A DNA stretch of 64,000 nt from Bradyrhizobium iriomotense (GTDB lineage Bacteria > Pseudomonadota > Alphaproteobacteria > Rhizobiales > Xanthobacteraceae): the NCBI RefSeq assembly GCF_018129405.1, contig NZ_JAFCLP010000007.1, positions 243,894 through 307,893 on the forward strand, read 5' to 3'. The position numbers and the translations under genes were made by a program. Shown one piece after another: positions 9,123 through 16,920 of this stretch; positions within the stretch are counted from its first letter, which is position 1; the number at the start of each line of letters is the position of its first letter. The notes under the pieces are model-generated. The model saw only the letters and a program-made list of their open reading frames with translations, searched no databases and was not told the origin of the DNA.

Positions 9123-9656
9123 TCAGGCGGGGGAGACCAGCCTCAGCGCGACAGGAGCTGTGATGCGGGCGGACGCAGCTCCGCAACGGCGCGTCAGGCG
9201 CGCATGCGGTGCGCAATAGCTGGAGTCCGGCTGGCGCGGATGGCCGCAGAAGGTGATTTCCTCCCCGTCCTTGTCGCCGCCGTAGGGATAGCGGCAGTCG
9301 GCCGTCTCGAGTTCGACCAGCTCGATCAGGCGCGGCTGGACGCCGACGCAGCGGAGCTTGACCCGCGCAGCTGGCTTCATTGCGGACTTCGGCGGCAGGT
9401 TCAGGTTCGGCAATGCCGCCCGGCGCGGCGAAAGCAGACCAGTCTCGCCCGGCAAAACCGGCGCGATCGACGGGCTCGTCATCCATTCCGGTACGACAAG
9501 CCCGAGCCGCTTGGCGCGGCCGACCACCGCGTTGCGCGTGTAAGCCGTTCCAAACCTTGCGTTAATCTGCCTTCCGATCTCCGCATAAGACATTCCCTTG
9601 AGAAAATAGTCGCGAAGCGCGTCGGAGTGTTCCGACGGCCAATGGCCCGGTTCCAT
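9123..9656 (-). CDS. GcrA-family cell-cycle regulator (paralogue)
   Basis: 177 residues starting MEPGHWPSEHSDAL, with AGGA upstream of ATG 9656. The N-terminus matches the GcrA DNA-binding domain (HSDALRDYFLKGMSYAEIGRQINARFG, TRNAVVGRAKRLGL). The C-terminus keeps the family ending: TADCRYPYGGDKDGEEITFCGHP then SYCAPHARL. GcrA binds sigma-70 and methylated GANTC DNA to time cell-cycle genes; a paralogue need not do this. The opening differs from the canonical W-T-x-E. The upstream region holds a TTGACA element (9733-9738) with a dyad of the S24 repressor type directly downstream of it. Confidence 0.85.
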   Translation of the reverse strand: MEPGHWPSEHSDALRDYFLKGMSYAEIGRQINARFGTAYTRNAVVGRAKRLGLVVPEWMTSPSIAPVLPGETGLLSPRRAALPNLNLPPKSAMKPAARVKLRCVGVQPRLIELVELETADCRYPYGGDKDGEEITFCGHPRQPDSSYCAPHARLTRRCGAASARITAPVALRLVSPA

Positions 9657-9711
9657 GATGCTGTCCTGTAATGCGCCTCCTCCGACCGCATGATCCGGAG
9701 GCGGGACGCAC

Positions 9712-9728
9712 ATTCCGGTATTCCGAAA
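9712..9728. promoter_or_regulatory. Candidate S24-repressor operator A
   Basis: ATTCCGGTATTCCGAAA, a 17-bp imperfect dyad matching four other sites at 9745, 9769, 10443 and 10474 (consensus about ATTCCGnnnTTCnGAAA). It follows a perfect -35 TTGACA for the GcrA-like gene (complement of 9733-9738), so occupancy would block that promoter. The binding protein is inferred to be the adjacent S24 repressor. Confidence 0.6.
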
Positions 9729-9744
9729 CGAGTGTCAAGCGAAA

Positions 9745-9761
9745 ATTCTGATATTCATAAT
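9745..9761. promoter_or_regulatory. Candidate S24-repressor operator E (degenerate)
   Basis: ATTCTGATATTCATAAT, with six of eight dyad positions paired and the same 17-bp frame as the other sites. It lies between operators A and B in the divergent gap. Confidence 0.4.
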
Positions 9762-9768
9762 TGCATCA

Positions 9769-9785
9769 ATTCCGAATTTCGGATT
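9769..9785. promoter_or_regulatory. Candidate S24-repressor operator B
   Basis: ATTCCGAATTTCGGATT, with seven of eight dyad positions paired (core TCCGAATTTCGGA is a perfect palindrome). It sits between a weak TTGCAT (9761) and TACAAG (9785) just before the repressor gene, as expected for autoregulation. Confidence 0.6.
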
Positions 9786-9822
9786 ACAAGAGACGACACG
9801 ATGGGCAATCGAGGGAATCACC

Positions 9823-10431
9823 ATGTTGGACGTTGCAATGATCGAGCGGGGCCTGGAGAAGACGGGCAAGAGCAAGGGCGGCCTGGCAGCTGCCATGGGC
9901 GTGCGGCCCGGCGCGGTGTCGGAGATCCTCGGCGGCGAGCGCCTGGTGAAGGCGTCGGAAATCATTCCGATCATGGAATATCTCGAGCTCAATCTCGCGC
10001 CGATCATGGGCCGCGTCGGGGCTGGCGCCGTGATCGAGCCGGACTATGAGCAGGTTCCCCCGGAAGGTCTCGGTGACATCGCGCTGCCGTTCCCGATCAT
10101 GGAAGAGACCGTTGCCTTCGAGATCGTAGGCGATTCGATGCTGCCCAAGTACGAGAGCGGCGACGTGATCGTGGTCTACAAGGACCAGCGCCACCCGCTG
10201 TCGAGTTTCTACGGCGAAGAGGCGGTGGTCCGGCTCAAGACCGGCGAACGCTATCTGAAGACCATCGAGCGGGGCAAATCCCCCTCCGTCGTCAATCTCA
10301 CCAGCTTCAACGCCAAGCCGATTGTCGGCGTCAAGCTCGACTGGGTCGGGGAAATTTGCCTCTCCATGCCCAAGGGGCAACTCGAACGGCTGCGCGCCAA
10401 GTCGGCTCGCCCCCGCAAGAAGAGCAAGTAG
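9823..10431 (+). CDS. XRE-type repressor with S24 (LexA-like) peptidase domain
   Basis: 202 residues. N-terminal helix-turn-helix (about 1-60: GLEKTGKSKGGLAAAMGVRPGAVSEILGGERLVKASE), then an S24 peptidase domain: FEIVGDSMLPKYESGD carries the catalytic Ser105 and VVRLKTGERYLK carries Lys139. The hinge RVGAGAVIEP (Ala67-Gly68) aligns with the LexA self-cleavage bond. It is expected to repress until autocleavage, as in LexA or lambda CI. Divergent from the GcrA-like gene. Matching 17-bp dyads lie in this divergent gap and in front of the next gene, suggesting it controls itself and both neighbours. The basic tail ends SARPRKKSK. Confidence 0.88.
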   Translation: MLDVAMIERGLEKTGKSKGGLAAAMGVRPGAVSEILGGERLVKASEIIPIMEYLELNLAPIMGRVGAGAVIEPDYEQVPPEGLGDIALPFPIMEETVAFEIVGDSMLPKYESGDVIVVYKDQRHPLSSFYGEEAVVRLKTGERYLKTIERGKSPSVVNLTSFNAKPIVGVKLDWVGEICLSMPKGQLERLRAKSARPRKKSK

Positions 10432-10442
10432 GCACCCGATGA

Positions 10443-10459
10443 TTTCCGATTTTTGGAAA
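10443..10459. promoter_or_regulatory. Candidate S24-repressor operator C
   Basis: TTTCCGATTTTTGGAAA. The outer dyad GATTTCC/GGAAATC is a perfect 7-bp inverted repeat. It lies directly upstream of the promoter of the gene at 10535. Same 17-bp pattern as sites A, B and D. Confidence 0.6.
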
Positions 10460-10465
10460 TCTATC

Positions 10466-10494
10466 TTGACTTGATTCCGTTTTTCAGAAATACT
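10466..10494 (+). promoter_or_regulatory. Candidate sigma-70 promoter
   Basis: TTGACT (10466-10471), a 17-nt spacer and AATACT (10489-10494), about 40 nt before the ATG at 10535. The spacer is almost filled by dyad D (10474-10490), an arrangement suited to repression. Confidence 0.5.
10474..10490. promoter_or_regulatory. Candidate S24-repressor operator D
   Basis: ATTCCGTTTTTCAGAAA, 31 bp (about three helical turns) after operator C, and inside the spacer of the promoter for the gene at 10535. Confidence 0.6.
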
Positions 10495-10534
10495 CTGCCG
10501 CGCACCCGACCATGGGGCGCGGCAGGATTGCGTG

Positions 10535-10810
10535 ATGCAGTATTTCGTCGTGATGATCGACTACGGGCGGCGCGGCCGCGAGGCCGTCGTCGATCCTGAA
10601 GTCACCAGACGCGAGATCATCTCCCGCCTCGCCTCGGGTGAGTATCGGAACGTCTCGTTCATCCACGAGATCGTGGAGAACTCGGTCGAGGATGTCACCG
10701 AGGCCATCCTGGCCGAGGCAGCCCTCCCACAGATCGAGCCCGAGGACGTCGATCTCCAGGCGATCCGCCTCGATCACGTCCGTGACCTGCGCAAGCACGA
10801 ACGAACGTGA
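10535..10810 (+). CDS. Hypothetical protein, 91 aa, putative S24-repressor target
   Basis: ATG at 10535 has AGGA 8 nt upstream; a GTG immediately before it is an alternative. The product (MQYFVVMIDYGRRGREAVVDPEVTRREIISRLASGEY...) is an acidic, mixed alpha/beta protein with IVENSVEDVTEAILAEAAL in the second half. No family recognised. It follows the S24 repressor by about 100 nt, and two dyads of the repressor type flank or overlap its promoter. Confidence 0.7.
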   Translation: MQYFVVMIDYGRRGREAVVDPEVTRREIISRLASGEYRNVSFIHEIVENSVEDVTEAILAEAALPQIEPEDVDLQAIRLDHVRDLRKHERT

Positions 10811-10849
10811 TGCAGGCCGCGGCGGCCTGCATCAGCGTCCGGACGAATA

Positions 10850-11824
10850 TTACACCAGGAGAACGGTCGATCCCGTCGTCTTGCGCGCGGCGAGATCGGC
10901 ATGTGCCTTGGCCGCGTCCTTCAGCGGATAGGTCTGGTGCACCTCGATCTTCACCGCACCGGACTTGACGACGTCGAACAGCTCGCCCGCCATCGCGACC
11001 AGGTTCTCGCGCCTGGCGGCATAGGTGAACAGCGTCGGCCGGGTGACGTAGAGCGAGCCCTTCTGGGCGAGCAGGCCGAGATTGAGTGGCTCGACTGCGC
11101 CTGAAGACTGGCCGAACAGCGCAGCGACGCCGAGCGGCGCGAGGCAATCCAGCGATTTCAGGAACGTGTCCTTGCCGACGGAATCGTACACCACCGGCAC
11201 CTTCTTGCCGCCGGTGATCTCGTCGACCCGCTTCACGAAATCCTCGCGCGTGTAGATGATCACATGGTCGCAGCCATGCGCCTTGGCGAGCTTCGCCTTC
11301 TCGTCGCTGCTGACCGTGCCGATCACGGTCGCGCCGAGATGCTTGGCCCACTGGCCGAGGATGAGGCCGACGCCGCCGGCCGCGGCATGGAGCAGGATGG
11401 TGTCACCGGCCTTCACCCGATAGGTCTGCCGGATCAGGTATTGCGTCGTCAGTCCCTTCAGCATCATCGCCGCCGCAGTCTTGTCATCGACGCCATCGGG
11501 CAGCTTCAAGAGACGGTCGGCGGGGATCAGCCGCGCCTCGGAATAGGCACCGAGGGGCGAAGCGCCATAAGCGACGCGATCGCCCGGCTTCAGATCGGTG
11601 ACACCTGGACCGACCTCCTCGACGACGCCGGCGGCCTCGCTGCCGAGCCCGCTCGGCAATTGCGCGGGATAGAGACCGGAGCGGTTGTAGATGTCGACGA
11701 AGTTGAGGCCAACGGCGGTGTGGCGAATACGCGCCTCGCCAGGTCCGGGCTTGCCGACACTGACCTCTTCCCAGACCAGGACTTCCGGTCCGCCGGTCTT
11801 GTGAAAACGAATGGCGTGCGTCAT
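10850..11824 (-). CDS. qor: NADPH:quinone oxidoreductase (QOR type, zinc-free MDR family)
   Basis: 324 residues from ATG 11824. Matches E. coli Qor-type quinone reductases: N-terminal AIRFHKTGGPEVLVWEEV, GLNFVDIYNRSGLYP near 42, the NADPH-binding LLHAAAGGVGLILGQWAKHLGA (about 145), and GKKVPVVYDSVGK near 210. No zinc-ligand Cys pattern is seen, as expected. Reduces quinones with NADPH in the cytosol. It stands alone on the minus strand, convergent with the gene at 10535. Confidence 0.92.
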   Translation of the reverse strand: MTHAIRFHKTGGPEVLVWEEVSVGKPGPGEARIRHTAVGLNFVDIYNRSGLYPAQLPSGLGSEAAGVVEEVGPGVTDLKPGDRVAYGASPLGAYSEARLIPADRLLKLPDGVDDKTAAAMMLKGLTTQYLIRQTYRVKAGDTILLHAAAGGVGLILGQWAKHLGATVIGTVSSDEKAKLAKAHGCDHVIIYTREDFVKRVDEITGGKKVPVVYDSVGKDTFLKSLDCLAPLGVAALFGQSSGAVEPLNLGLLAQKGSLYVTRPTLFTYAARRENLVAMAGELFDVVKSGAVKIEVHQTYPLKDAAKAHADLAARKTTGSTVLLV

Positions 11825-12050
11825 GGGCGTTGCTCCCTTATCGTTGCACTGAGGGTCCGAGAAATGCGGCTCGGCCGGAGAAATAGGCATTTGGTCCGCC
11901 CGTTACAGTACAGAGGCGTAACAAGAATGTCACAGCGAACGACAAACGCCCGCCGTTCCGTCTCTGTTCGAAAGAGTTGATGACGGCTCTGCAGCAACCG
12001 GCAGTACCTTTTGCGCGGGGATTGGTGGTCGTCTGCGAAGGAGAGCCGAG

Positions 12051-12251
12051 ATGCCAGCTTATGTACAGCATCATCAGGACATCGAAATCGCGCCTGTAAT
12101 TTGCCCGACGTGCATGGGGTTCCTGCCAATGTATGTGCGCGAGGTCGAGCCGCATTGGAGCCTTGCCAAGATCGACTTCGTCTACGAATGCGTCGATTGC
12201 GGCGCCGAAGTCCGGCAGACGATCCGCAAGCCGGAGCTGTTGCAGCACTGA
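12051..12251 (+). CDS. Small zinc-ribbon protein, 66 aa
   Basis: ATG 12051 follows GGAGAG. Two CxxC pairs (CPTCMG about residue 18 and CVDCG about residue 46) make a zinc-ribbon-like fold. The remaining sequence gives no clue to a partner. It precedes the MoxR/VWA pair by about 150 nt on the same strand; co-transcription is possible but not shown. Confidence 0.7.
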   Translation: MPAYVQHHQDIEIAPVICPTCMGFLPMYVREVEPHWSLAKIDFVYECVDCGAEVRQTIRKPELLQH

Positions 12252-12397
12252 GCGCGACCGAAGAACCGCTCAACTATTTGCGCTGAACGGAAAAAACGCC
12301 GCTCACGCGGATCTGATGTCTCCCAAACGAGGCTTGTTCTTTGCCGGGAACGCAGGCAGAACAAGCCTCAAAGCAGTATCTTTGGGAGCGCCATTTC

Positions 12398-13345
12398 GTG
12401 GCAGAACAGAAGGCCTCGACGTCGATCGAGGCGGTGGAGAGCGGCCTCGCCGCGCAGGGTTATATCGCGAGCCGGCAGATCGCGACCGCCGTCTATTTGT
12501 CGCGACAGATCGAGAAGCCGATCCTGGTCGAGGGCCCGGCGGGCGTCGGCAAGACCGAGCTCGCCAAGGCGATCGCCGCCTGGCGCGGCATGAAGATGAT
12601 CCGCCTGCAATGCTATGAGGGTCTCGACGAGGCCAAGGCGCTCTATGAGTGGAAATACGCCAAGCAGCTTCTCTACACGCAGATCCTCAAGGACAAGCTC
12701 GGCGAAGTGCTCGGCGGGGCGCAGACGCTGCACGCTGCACTCGACCAGCTCCATGATTTCGGCGACGTGTTCTTCTCCAAGGAGTTCGTCGAGCCGCGAC
12801 CGCTGCTCCAGGCATTGGAGCAGCCGGGTGGCTGCGTGCTGCTGATCGACGAGATCGACAAATCGGACGCTGAATTCGAGTCGCTGCTGCTCGAGATCCT
12901 GTCCGACTTCCAGGTCACGATCCCCGAGCTCGGCACCGTCTCGGCGATCACCCCGCCGACGGTGATCCTCACCTCGAACAGCGAGCGCGACCTGGGCGAT
13001 GCCCTGAAGCGACGCTGCCTGCATTTGCATATCGGCTTCCCCGAGCAGCGGCTGGAGGAGCGCATCGTCGAAAGCCGCGTGCCCGGCATCTCGCAGACGC
13101 TGCGCCGGCAGATGGTCGGGTTCATCCACGAAATCCGCTCGCTGGACCTGAAGAAGCTGCCCTCCGTGAGCGAGACCATCGACTGGGCGCGCGTACTGGT
13201 GCTGCTGCAGGCTACGGAGCTCGACACCGATACCGTCAAGGACACCCTTAACGTGCTCCTGAAATACGAAGCTGACATCGAGGCCGCAGCGCCGCAGGTG
13301 ACGACCTTCATTGCCAAGGCGGCCCGGTCCAACGTCTTCGGTTGA
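12398..13345 (+). CDS. MoxR-family AAA+ ATPase
   Basis: 315 residues from a GTG at 12398 with GGGAG upstream. Walker A GPAGVGKTE (about residue 50), Walker B CVLLIDEIDK (about 145), sensor-1 VILTSNSERDLGDALKRRC (about 190). MoxR ATPases act as metal-insertion or maturation chaperones, usually paired with a VWA-domain protein. The next gene is exactly that, 5 nt downstream. The pair resembles CoxD/CoxE of carbon monoxide dehydrogenase maturation, but no cox structural genes are beside it. It may serve the molybdenum hydroxylase at 39-43 kb, which is speculation. Confidence 0.9.
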   Translation: MAEQKASTSIEAVESGLAAQGYIASRQIATAVYLSRQIEKPILVEGPAGVGKTELAKAIAAWRGMKMIRLQCYEGLDEAKALYEWKYAKQLLYTQILKDKLGEVLGGAQTLHAALDQLHDFGDVFFSKEFVEPRPLLQALEQPGGCVLLIDEIDKSDAEFESLLLEILSDFQVTIPELGTVSAITPPTVILTSNSERDLGDALKRRCLHLHIGFPEQRLEERIVESRVPGISQTLRRQMVGFIHEIRSLDLKKLPSVSETIDWARVLVLLQATELDTDTVKDTLNVLLKYEADIEAAAPQVTTFIAKAARSNVFG

Positions 13346-13350
13346 CGCCG

Positions 13351-14727
13351 ATGCGCGAGAACCTCCATCGTTTCTTTCGGGCGGCGCGCGGCGTCGGCGT
13401 CCATGTCTCGCCCGCCGAGAGCATCGATGCGATGCGCGCGGTGTCGCAGGTCGGCTTTTCCGACCGGACCATCCTTCGCGACGCGCTGCTGCTGACGCTC
13501 GCCAAATCGCAGGACGAGAAGCTCGCGCTCGGCGATTGCTTTGACCTGTTCTTCAGTCGGCCCGAGCCGCGACAGGACCAGCCCGAGGGTGCCGATCAAG
13601 ATGGCTCGCAGGACGCGGATCAAGCGCCCTCTTCCGGCGTGGCCAGCGATGCTGAAGGCGGTTCGCCCCAACAGGAACTCGGGCCGCTCGCGCAGATGCT
13701 GCTGTCGCAGGATCGCAATGCCATCGCGGCCGCGATCGCCGGCGCAGCCGGCGCCGCATCCCTGTCCGACATCCGCTACTCCACCCAGCGCGGCATCTTC
13801 TCCAGCCGCATCCTCGACGCCATGGGCCTCCAGCGCCTGCGCGACGAGCTCGACAAGCTGACCGCAAGCAACCCGGCACTGGCCGAGCGTCTGCGCGCCG
13901 CGCTCGATGCCTTGCGCGAGGCGGTGCGCGACACGGTCTCGCAGGGGCTTGCGCTCTATGCCCGCGAGGAAGCCGAAAACCTCCGCAACGAGATCCTGCG
14001 CAACGCGCCGCTAGCCCGTATCGAGCGGCGCCAGGTCGCCGAAATGCGCGCACTGATCCGCCAGATCGCGCGGCGCTTGCGCGAGCGCTATTCCAAGCCG
14101 CGCAAGCGCCAGCGCCGCGGCCATCTCGACGTCCGCCGCACGCTGCGCCGCAACGCCGCCTGGGGCGGCGTCCCCTTCCTTACGGCGTGGAAGCGCAAGC
14201 ACCGTGACCGGCCGAAGATCGTGGCGCTCTGCGACGTCTCGGGCTCGGTCGCGCAGGTGTCCGATTTCTTCCTGCTGCTGATCCACTCCCTGCACGAGGT
14301 CGTCGACGACGTCCGCTCCTTCGCCTTCTCCTCGCACCTGATCGAGGTGAGCGAAATCCTGGAGAAGAACTCGCCGGAAGAAGCGATGGCCGAGATCATG
14401 TCCAAGGTCGGCTTCGGTTCGTCCGACTACGGCTCTTCGCTGGTCGATTTCGAGAAGGACTTCATGAGCACGCTGACACCGCAGACCACGGTGATCGTGC
14501 TCGGCGACGCCCGCAGCAACAATCTCGACCCGCGCGCCGATATCTTGCGCCGCATCTCCGAGCGCTCGAAGCGGCTGGTCTGGCTCAATCCCGAGGGGCG
14601 GCTCGCCTGGGGCTTTGGCGATTCCGAGATGCCGCGCTACGCGACCTTTTGCAGCGTCGTGCGCCAATGCGCCACCGCACAACAGCTCGAGCGCGCGGTG
14701 TCCGATATCGTGGCGACGTATCAGTAG
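13351..14727 (+). CDS. VWA-domain protein, CoxE-like partner of MoxR
   Basis: 458 residues from ATG 13351; a TTG at 13342 overlapping the previous stop is an alternative. A helical N-terminus (MRENLHRFFRAARGVGVHVSPAESIDAMRAV) typical of CoxE-like proteins is followed by an acidic, Gln-rich linker (about 75-110), an Arg-rich region near 250 (RYSKPRKRQRRGHLDVRRTLRRN) and the VWA domain with MIDAS motif DVSGS (about residue 295), a conserved T-less GSSDYGSSL segment, and VIVLGDARSNN. Immediately follows the MoxR gene, so the two likely form a complex. Confidence 0.88.
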   Translation: MRENLHRFFRAARGVGVHVSPAESIDAMRAVSQVGFSDRTILRDALLLTLAKSQDEKLALGDCFDLFFSRPEPRQDQPEGADQDGSQDADQAPSSGVASDAEGGSPQQELGPLAQMLLSQDRNAIAAAIAGAAGAASLSDIRYSTQRGIFSSRILDAMGLQRLRDELDKLTASNPALAERLRAALDALREAVRDTVSQGLALYAREEAENLRNEILRNAPLARIERRQVAEMRALIRQIARRLRERYSKPRKRQRRGHLDVRRTLRRNAAWGGVPFLTAWKRKHRDRPKIVALCDVSGSVAQVSDFFLLLIHSLHEVVDDVRSFAFSSHLIEVSEILEKNSPEEAMAEIMSKVGFGSSDYGSSLVDFEKDFMSTLTPQTTVIVLGDARSNNLDPRADILRRISERSKRLVWLNPEGRLAWGFGDSEMPRYATFCSVVRQCATAQQLERAVSDIVATYQ

Positions 14728-14751
14728 GCGGCGACGACGCCCTCTGTGGCG

Positions 14752-14952
14752 TCAGGCGGCGGTCAACTCGGCCGGAACGAGGTTGCACTCGCGAAAGTGA
14801 TACGCAATTTCGTCGAGCGCGCGCTGCTCCCACTCCTGGGCCTGCGCGAGCCAGAACACCCGGCGCTCTGCATCCAGAGCAGCGCGCTCGCGACACAGGG
14901 ATTCCTGACTGCGAATTTCCACCAGCCTGTTCATGCACTCCACTCCGGCCAT
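14752..14952 (-). CDS. Hypothetical protein, about 66 aa
   Basis: Likely starts at ATG 14952, or ATG 14934 with GGAG 4 nt upstream; a longer frame to 15216 has no clear ribosome site. The product is rich in charged helix (SQESLCRERAALDAERRVFWLAQAQEWEQRALDEIAYHFREC). No family recognised. Convergent with the VWA gene. Confidence 0.5.
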   Translation of the reverse strand: MAGVECMNRLVEIRSQESLCRERAALDAERRVFWLAQAQEWEQRALDEIAYHFRECNLVPAELTAA

Positions 14953-15286
14953 GTGAAGCCATTCCCCGCGAACCAACGTAACAGAGTCCTGAGCCCCTCG
15001 CCTCATGATTTCTGTGCATATCGCGACGCAGAATGGGACAGCGATACTTCCCGTGCACCGCGATAGTTCGCAGCGCAACATCAAGTGCGGATCATCAATT
15101 AGTGATCGAAGATCGGAACGATATTCGTGCGCGAGCGATCTTAACTTTTGTGATGCAACGAAGTGCGGCAATTTGTGAAGAGACGTTCTAAACAGCTGAC
15201 CGAATTCCCGACTCATTGTCGTCGCACGGTCTTCATGCAGCGCCGCTAACAGGGGCTACGCGAACTGGACGATCGCCTGAGGCAGC
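14953..15286. other. Divergent intergenic region, no gene seen
   Basis: Separates a small minus-strand gene from a small plus-strand gene. It is AT-richer than its surroundings. I saw no clear promoter pair, repeat or RNA. Confidence 0.4.
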
Positions 15287-15508
15287 ATGAGCAACGATTT
15301 CGACTTCGATCTTTCATTCGACCAATGGGAAGCGCTGAAGGCACTTCGCAATCCGGTGTCGAATGGTCGCCTCGCGAAGGCCTACGTCGTCAAAAGCCTG
15401 GTCGAGCTCGGCCTTGTCGTAGTCAATGACGGTGTTCCGGCGATGACGCCGGCCGGGCGCAAGGCGCTGGTGCGCGGATCATGCAGATTGCTGGACCTCG
15501 CCGCCTAA
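15287..15508 (+). CDS. Hypothetical protein, 73 aa, winged-helix-like
   Basis: ATG preceded by GAGG. The pattern DQWEALKALRNPVSNGRLAKAYVVKSLVELGLVVVNDGVPAMTPAGRKALV has the shape of a small winged helix: helices, then LVELGLV and the TPAGRKAL ending common in such domains. It may be a DNA-binding protein. No family named with confidence. Confidence 0.6.
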   Translation: MSNDFDFDLSFDQWEALKALRNPVSNGRLAKAYVVKSLVELGLVVVNDGVPAMTPAGRKALVRGSCRLLDLAA

Positions 15509-15517
15509 ACGCAGGCG

Positions 15518-16909
15518 TCAAAAGATCTGCGCAATCACGATCGCGTAAGCAACGAACACCACCCCAAGTCCCCACACCATCGCCGGAATTTGCGACCGCC
15601 TGCCGACGGCCACTTCAAGGGCGATGTAGCTCAGCGTGCCCAGGGCCATTCCGTTGATGAGGTTATTGGTCAGCACGGTGACCAGCAGCGTCAGCACGAT
15701 CGGAACCGCATTGACGAGATCGGTCATGTCGATGCGGGCGAGCCCCTGCATCATCAGCACGCCGACGAGCACCAGCGCGGGCGCGGTCGCTTGCGGCGGG
15801 ATGATGACGAAGATCGGCCAGAAGAACAATGCGAGAAAGAAGAATCCCGCAACGGTCAGCGAGGTCAGGCCGGTGCGGCCGCCGGCCTGCACACCCGTGA
15901 TCGATTCGATGTAGGCCGTGACGACCGACGTCCCGAGCAGCGGTCCGACCACCGAAGCCGTCGCGTCGGTCGCAAACGCGGCAGTGGCGTTCGGGATCGA
16001 GCCATCGGGCTTGCGCAAATTGGCGGCCCCCGTCACGCCGATCAGCGTGCCCAGCGTCGAAAAGAATTCGGCGCACAGGAAATAGAACAGCAGTGGCAGC
16101 GCCACGACGAAATGGCTGAAGAGATAACCGATGTCGAGCGCCATGAAGGTGCTGGTCGGCCAGCGCGGCCACGCCATGATGGCCGATGGCACCGACGTCA
16201 CCATCTTGCCGTTGGCACCCGGAACGAAGAAGCCGATCAGGGTCAGCACTGCGATCGACAGGATCAGCGCTGCCGGCACCCGGCGCGCCACCAGCACCGG
16301 CGTGAGCAGGAGGCCGAACAACGTCAGCAGCACCGGCGGGCTGCGCAGGGATCCCATGGCAATGTAGGTCGACGGGTTCTGGACGACGAACCCGGCGCCG
16401 CGCAGCGCTATGAAGACGATGAGGGTGCCGACCGCTGCCTGGATGCCGATCTTCAGCGCTTCCGGCACGTCCTTCGCGACTTTCTCGCGCAGCTTCGACA
16501 GGCTGAGGATCAGGAACAGAACGCCGGTGAAAGCGACCATCGCGAGCGCGCCCTGCCAGGGCATGCCCATCTGCTTGACGATGACATAGGTGAAGATGAC
16601 GTTCGATCCCATCGCGGGCGCAACCGCGAGCGGCAGGTTGGCCCACAGCCCCATCATGACGGAGCCGAAGATCGCGGCGAGCGCCGTGGCGCTGACGAGA
16701 TCGGCGCGATCCATCCCGGCGTTGGACATGATCGCGGGGTTGACGGCGATGATATAGGCCATGGCTGCGAACGTCGTCGCTCCGGCCATCACCTCGCGAC
16801 CAATGCTCGTGCCACGTTCGGTGAGGCCAAAGGTGCGATCAAGCAGGCCCGGGGCTGCCTGCGGTGCCGGGTCGGCGGAGGCGGCTTGCGGCTTCGTCAT
16901 CTCGTTCAT
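15518..16909 (-). CDS. NCS2-family purine permease (guanine/hypoxanthine, AzgA type)
   Basis: 463 residues from ATG 16909, with a purine-rich ribosome site upstream. Membrane protein with about 12-14 hydrophobic segments. AzgA/GhxP-type signatures: GREVMAGATTFAAMAYIIAVNPAIM near residue 40, APAMGSNVIFTYVIVKQMGMPWQGALAMV near 100, and TSLTVAGFFFLALFFWPIFVIIPPQATAPALVLVG. A proton symporter for guanine, hypoxanthine or adenine in known members. It is the last gene of a TetR - adenine-deaminase-like - permease operon, 11 nt after the deaminase, so import and first deamination are coupled. Confidence 0.88.
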   Translation of the reverse strand: MNEMTKPQAASADPAPQAAPGLLDRTFGLTERGTSIGREVMAGATTFAAMAYIIAVNPAIMSNAGMDRADLVSATALAAIFGSVMMGLWANLPLAVAPAMGSNVIFTYVIVKQMGMPWQGALAMVAFTGVLFLILSLSKLREKVAKDVPEALKIGIQAAVGTLIVFIALRGAGFVVQNPSTYIAMGSLRSPPVLLTLFGLLLTPVLVARRVPAALILSIAVLTLIGFFVPGANGKMVTSVPSAIMAWPRWPTSTFMALDIGYLFSHFVVALPLLFYFLCAEFFSTLGTLIGVTGAANLRKPDGSIPNATAAFATDATASVVGPLLGTSVVTAYIESITGVQAGGRTGLTSLTVAGFFFLALFFWPIFVIIPPQATAPALVLVGVLMMQGLARIDMTDLVNAVPIVLTLLVTVLTNNLINGMALGTLSYIALEVAVGRRSQIPAMVWGLGVVFVAYAIVIAQIF

Positions 16910-16920
16910 CCCAGTTCCCC

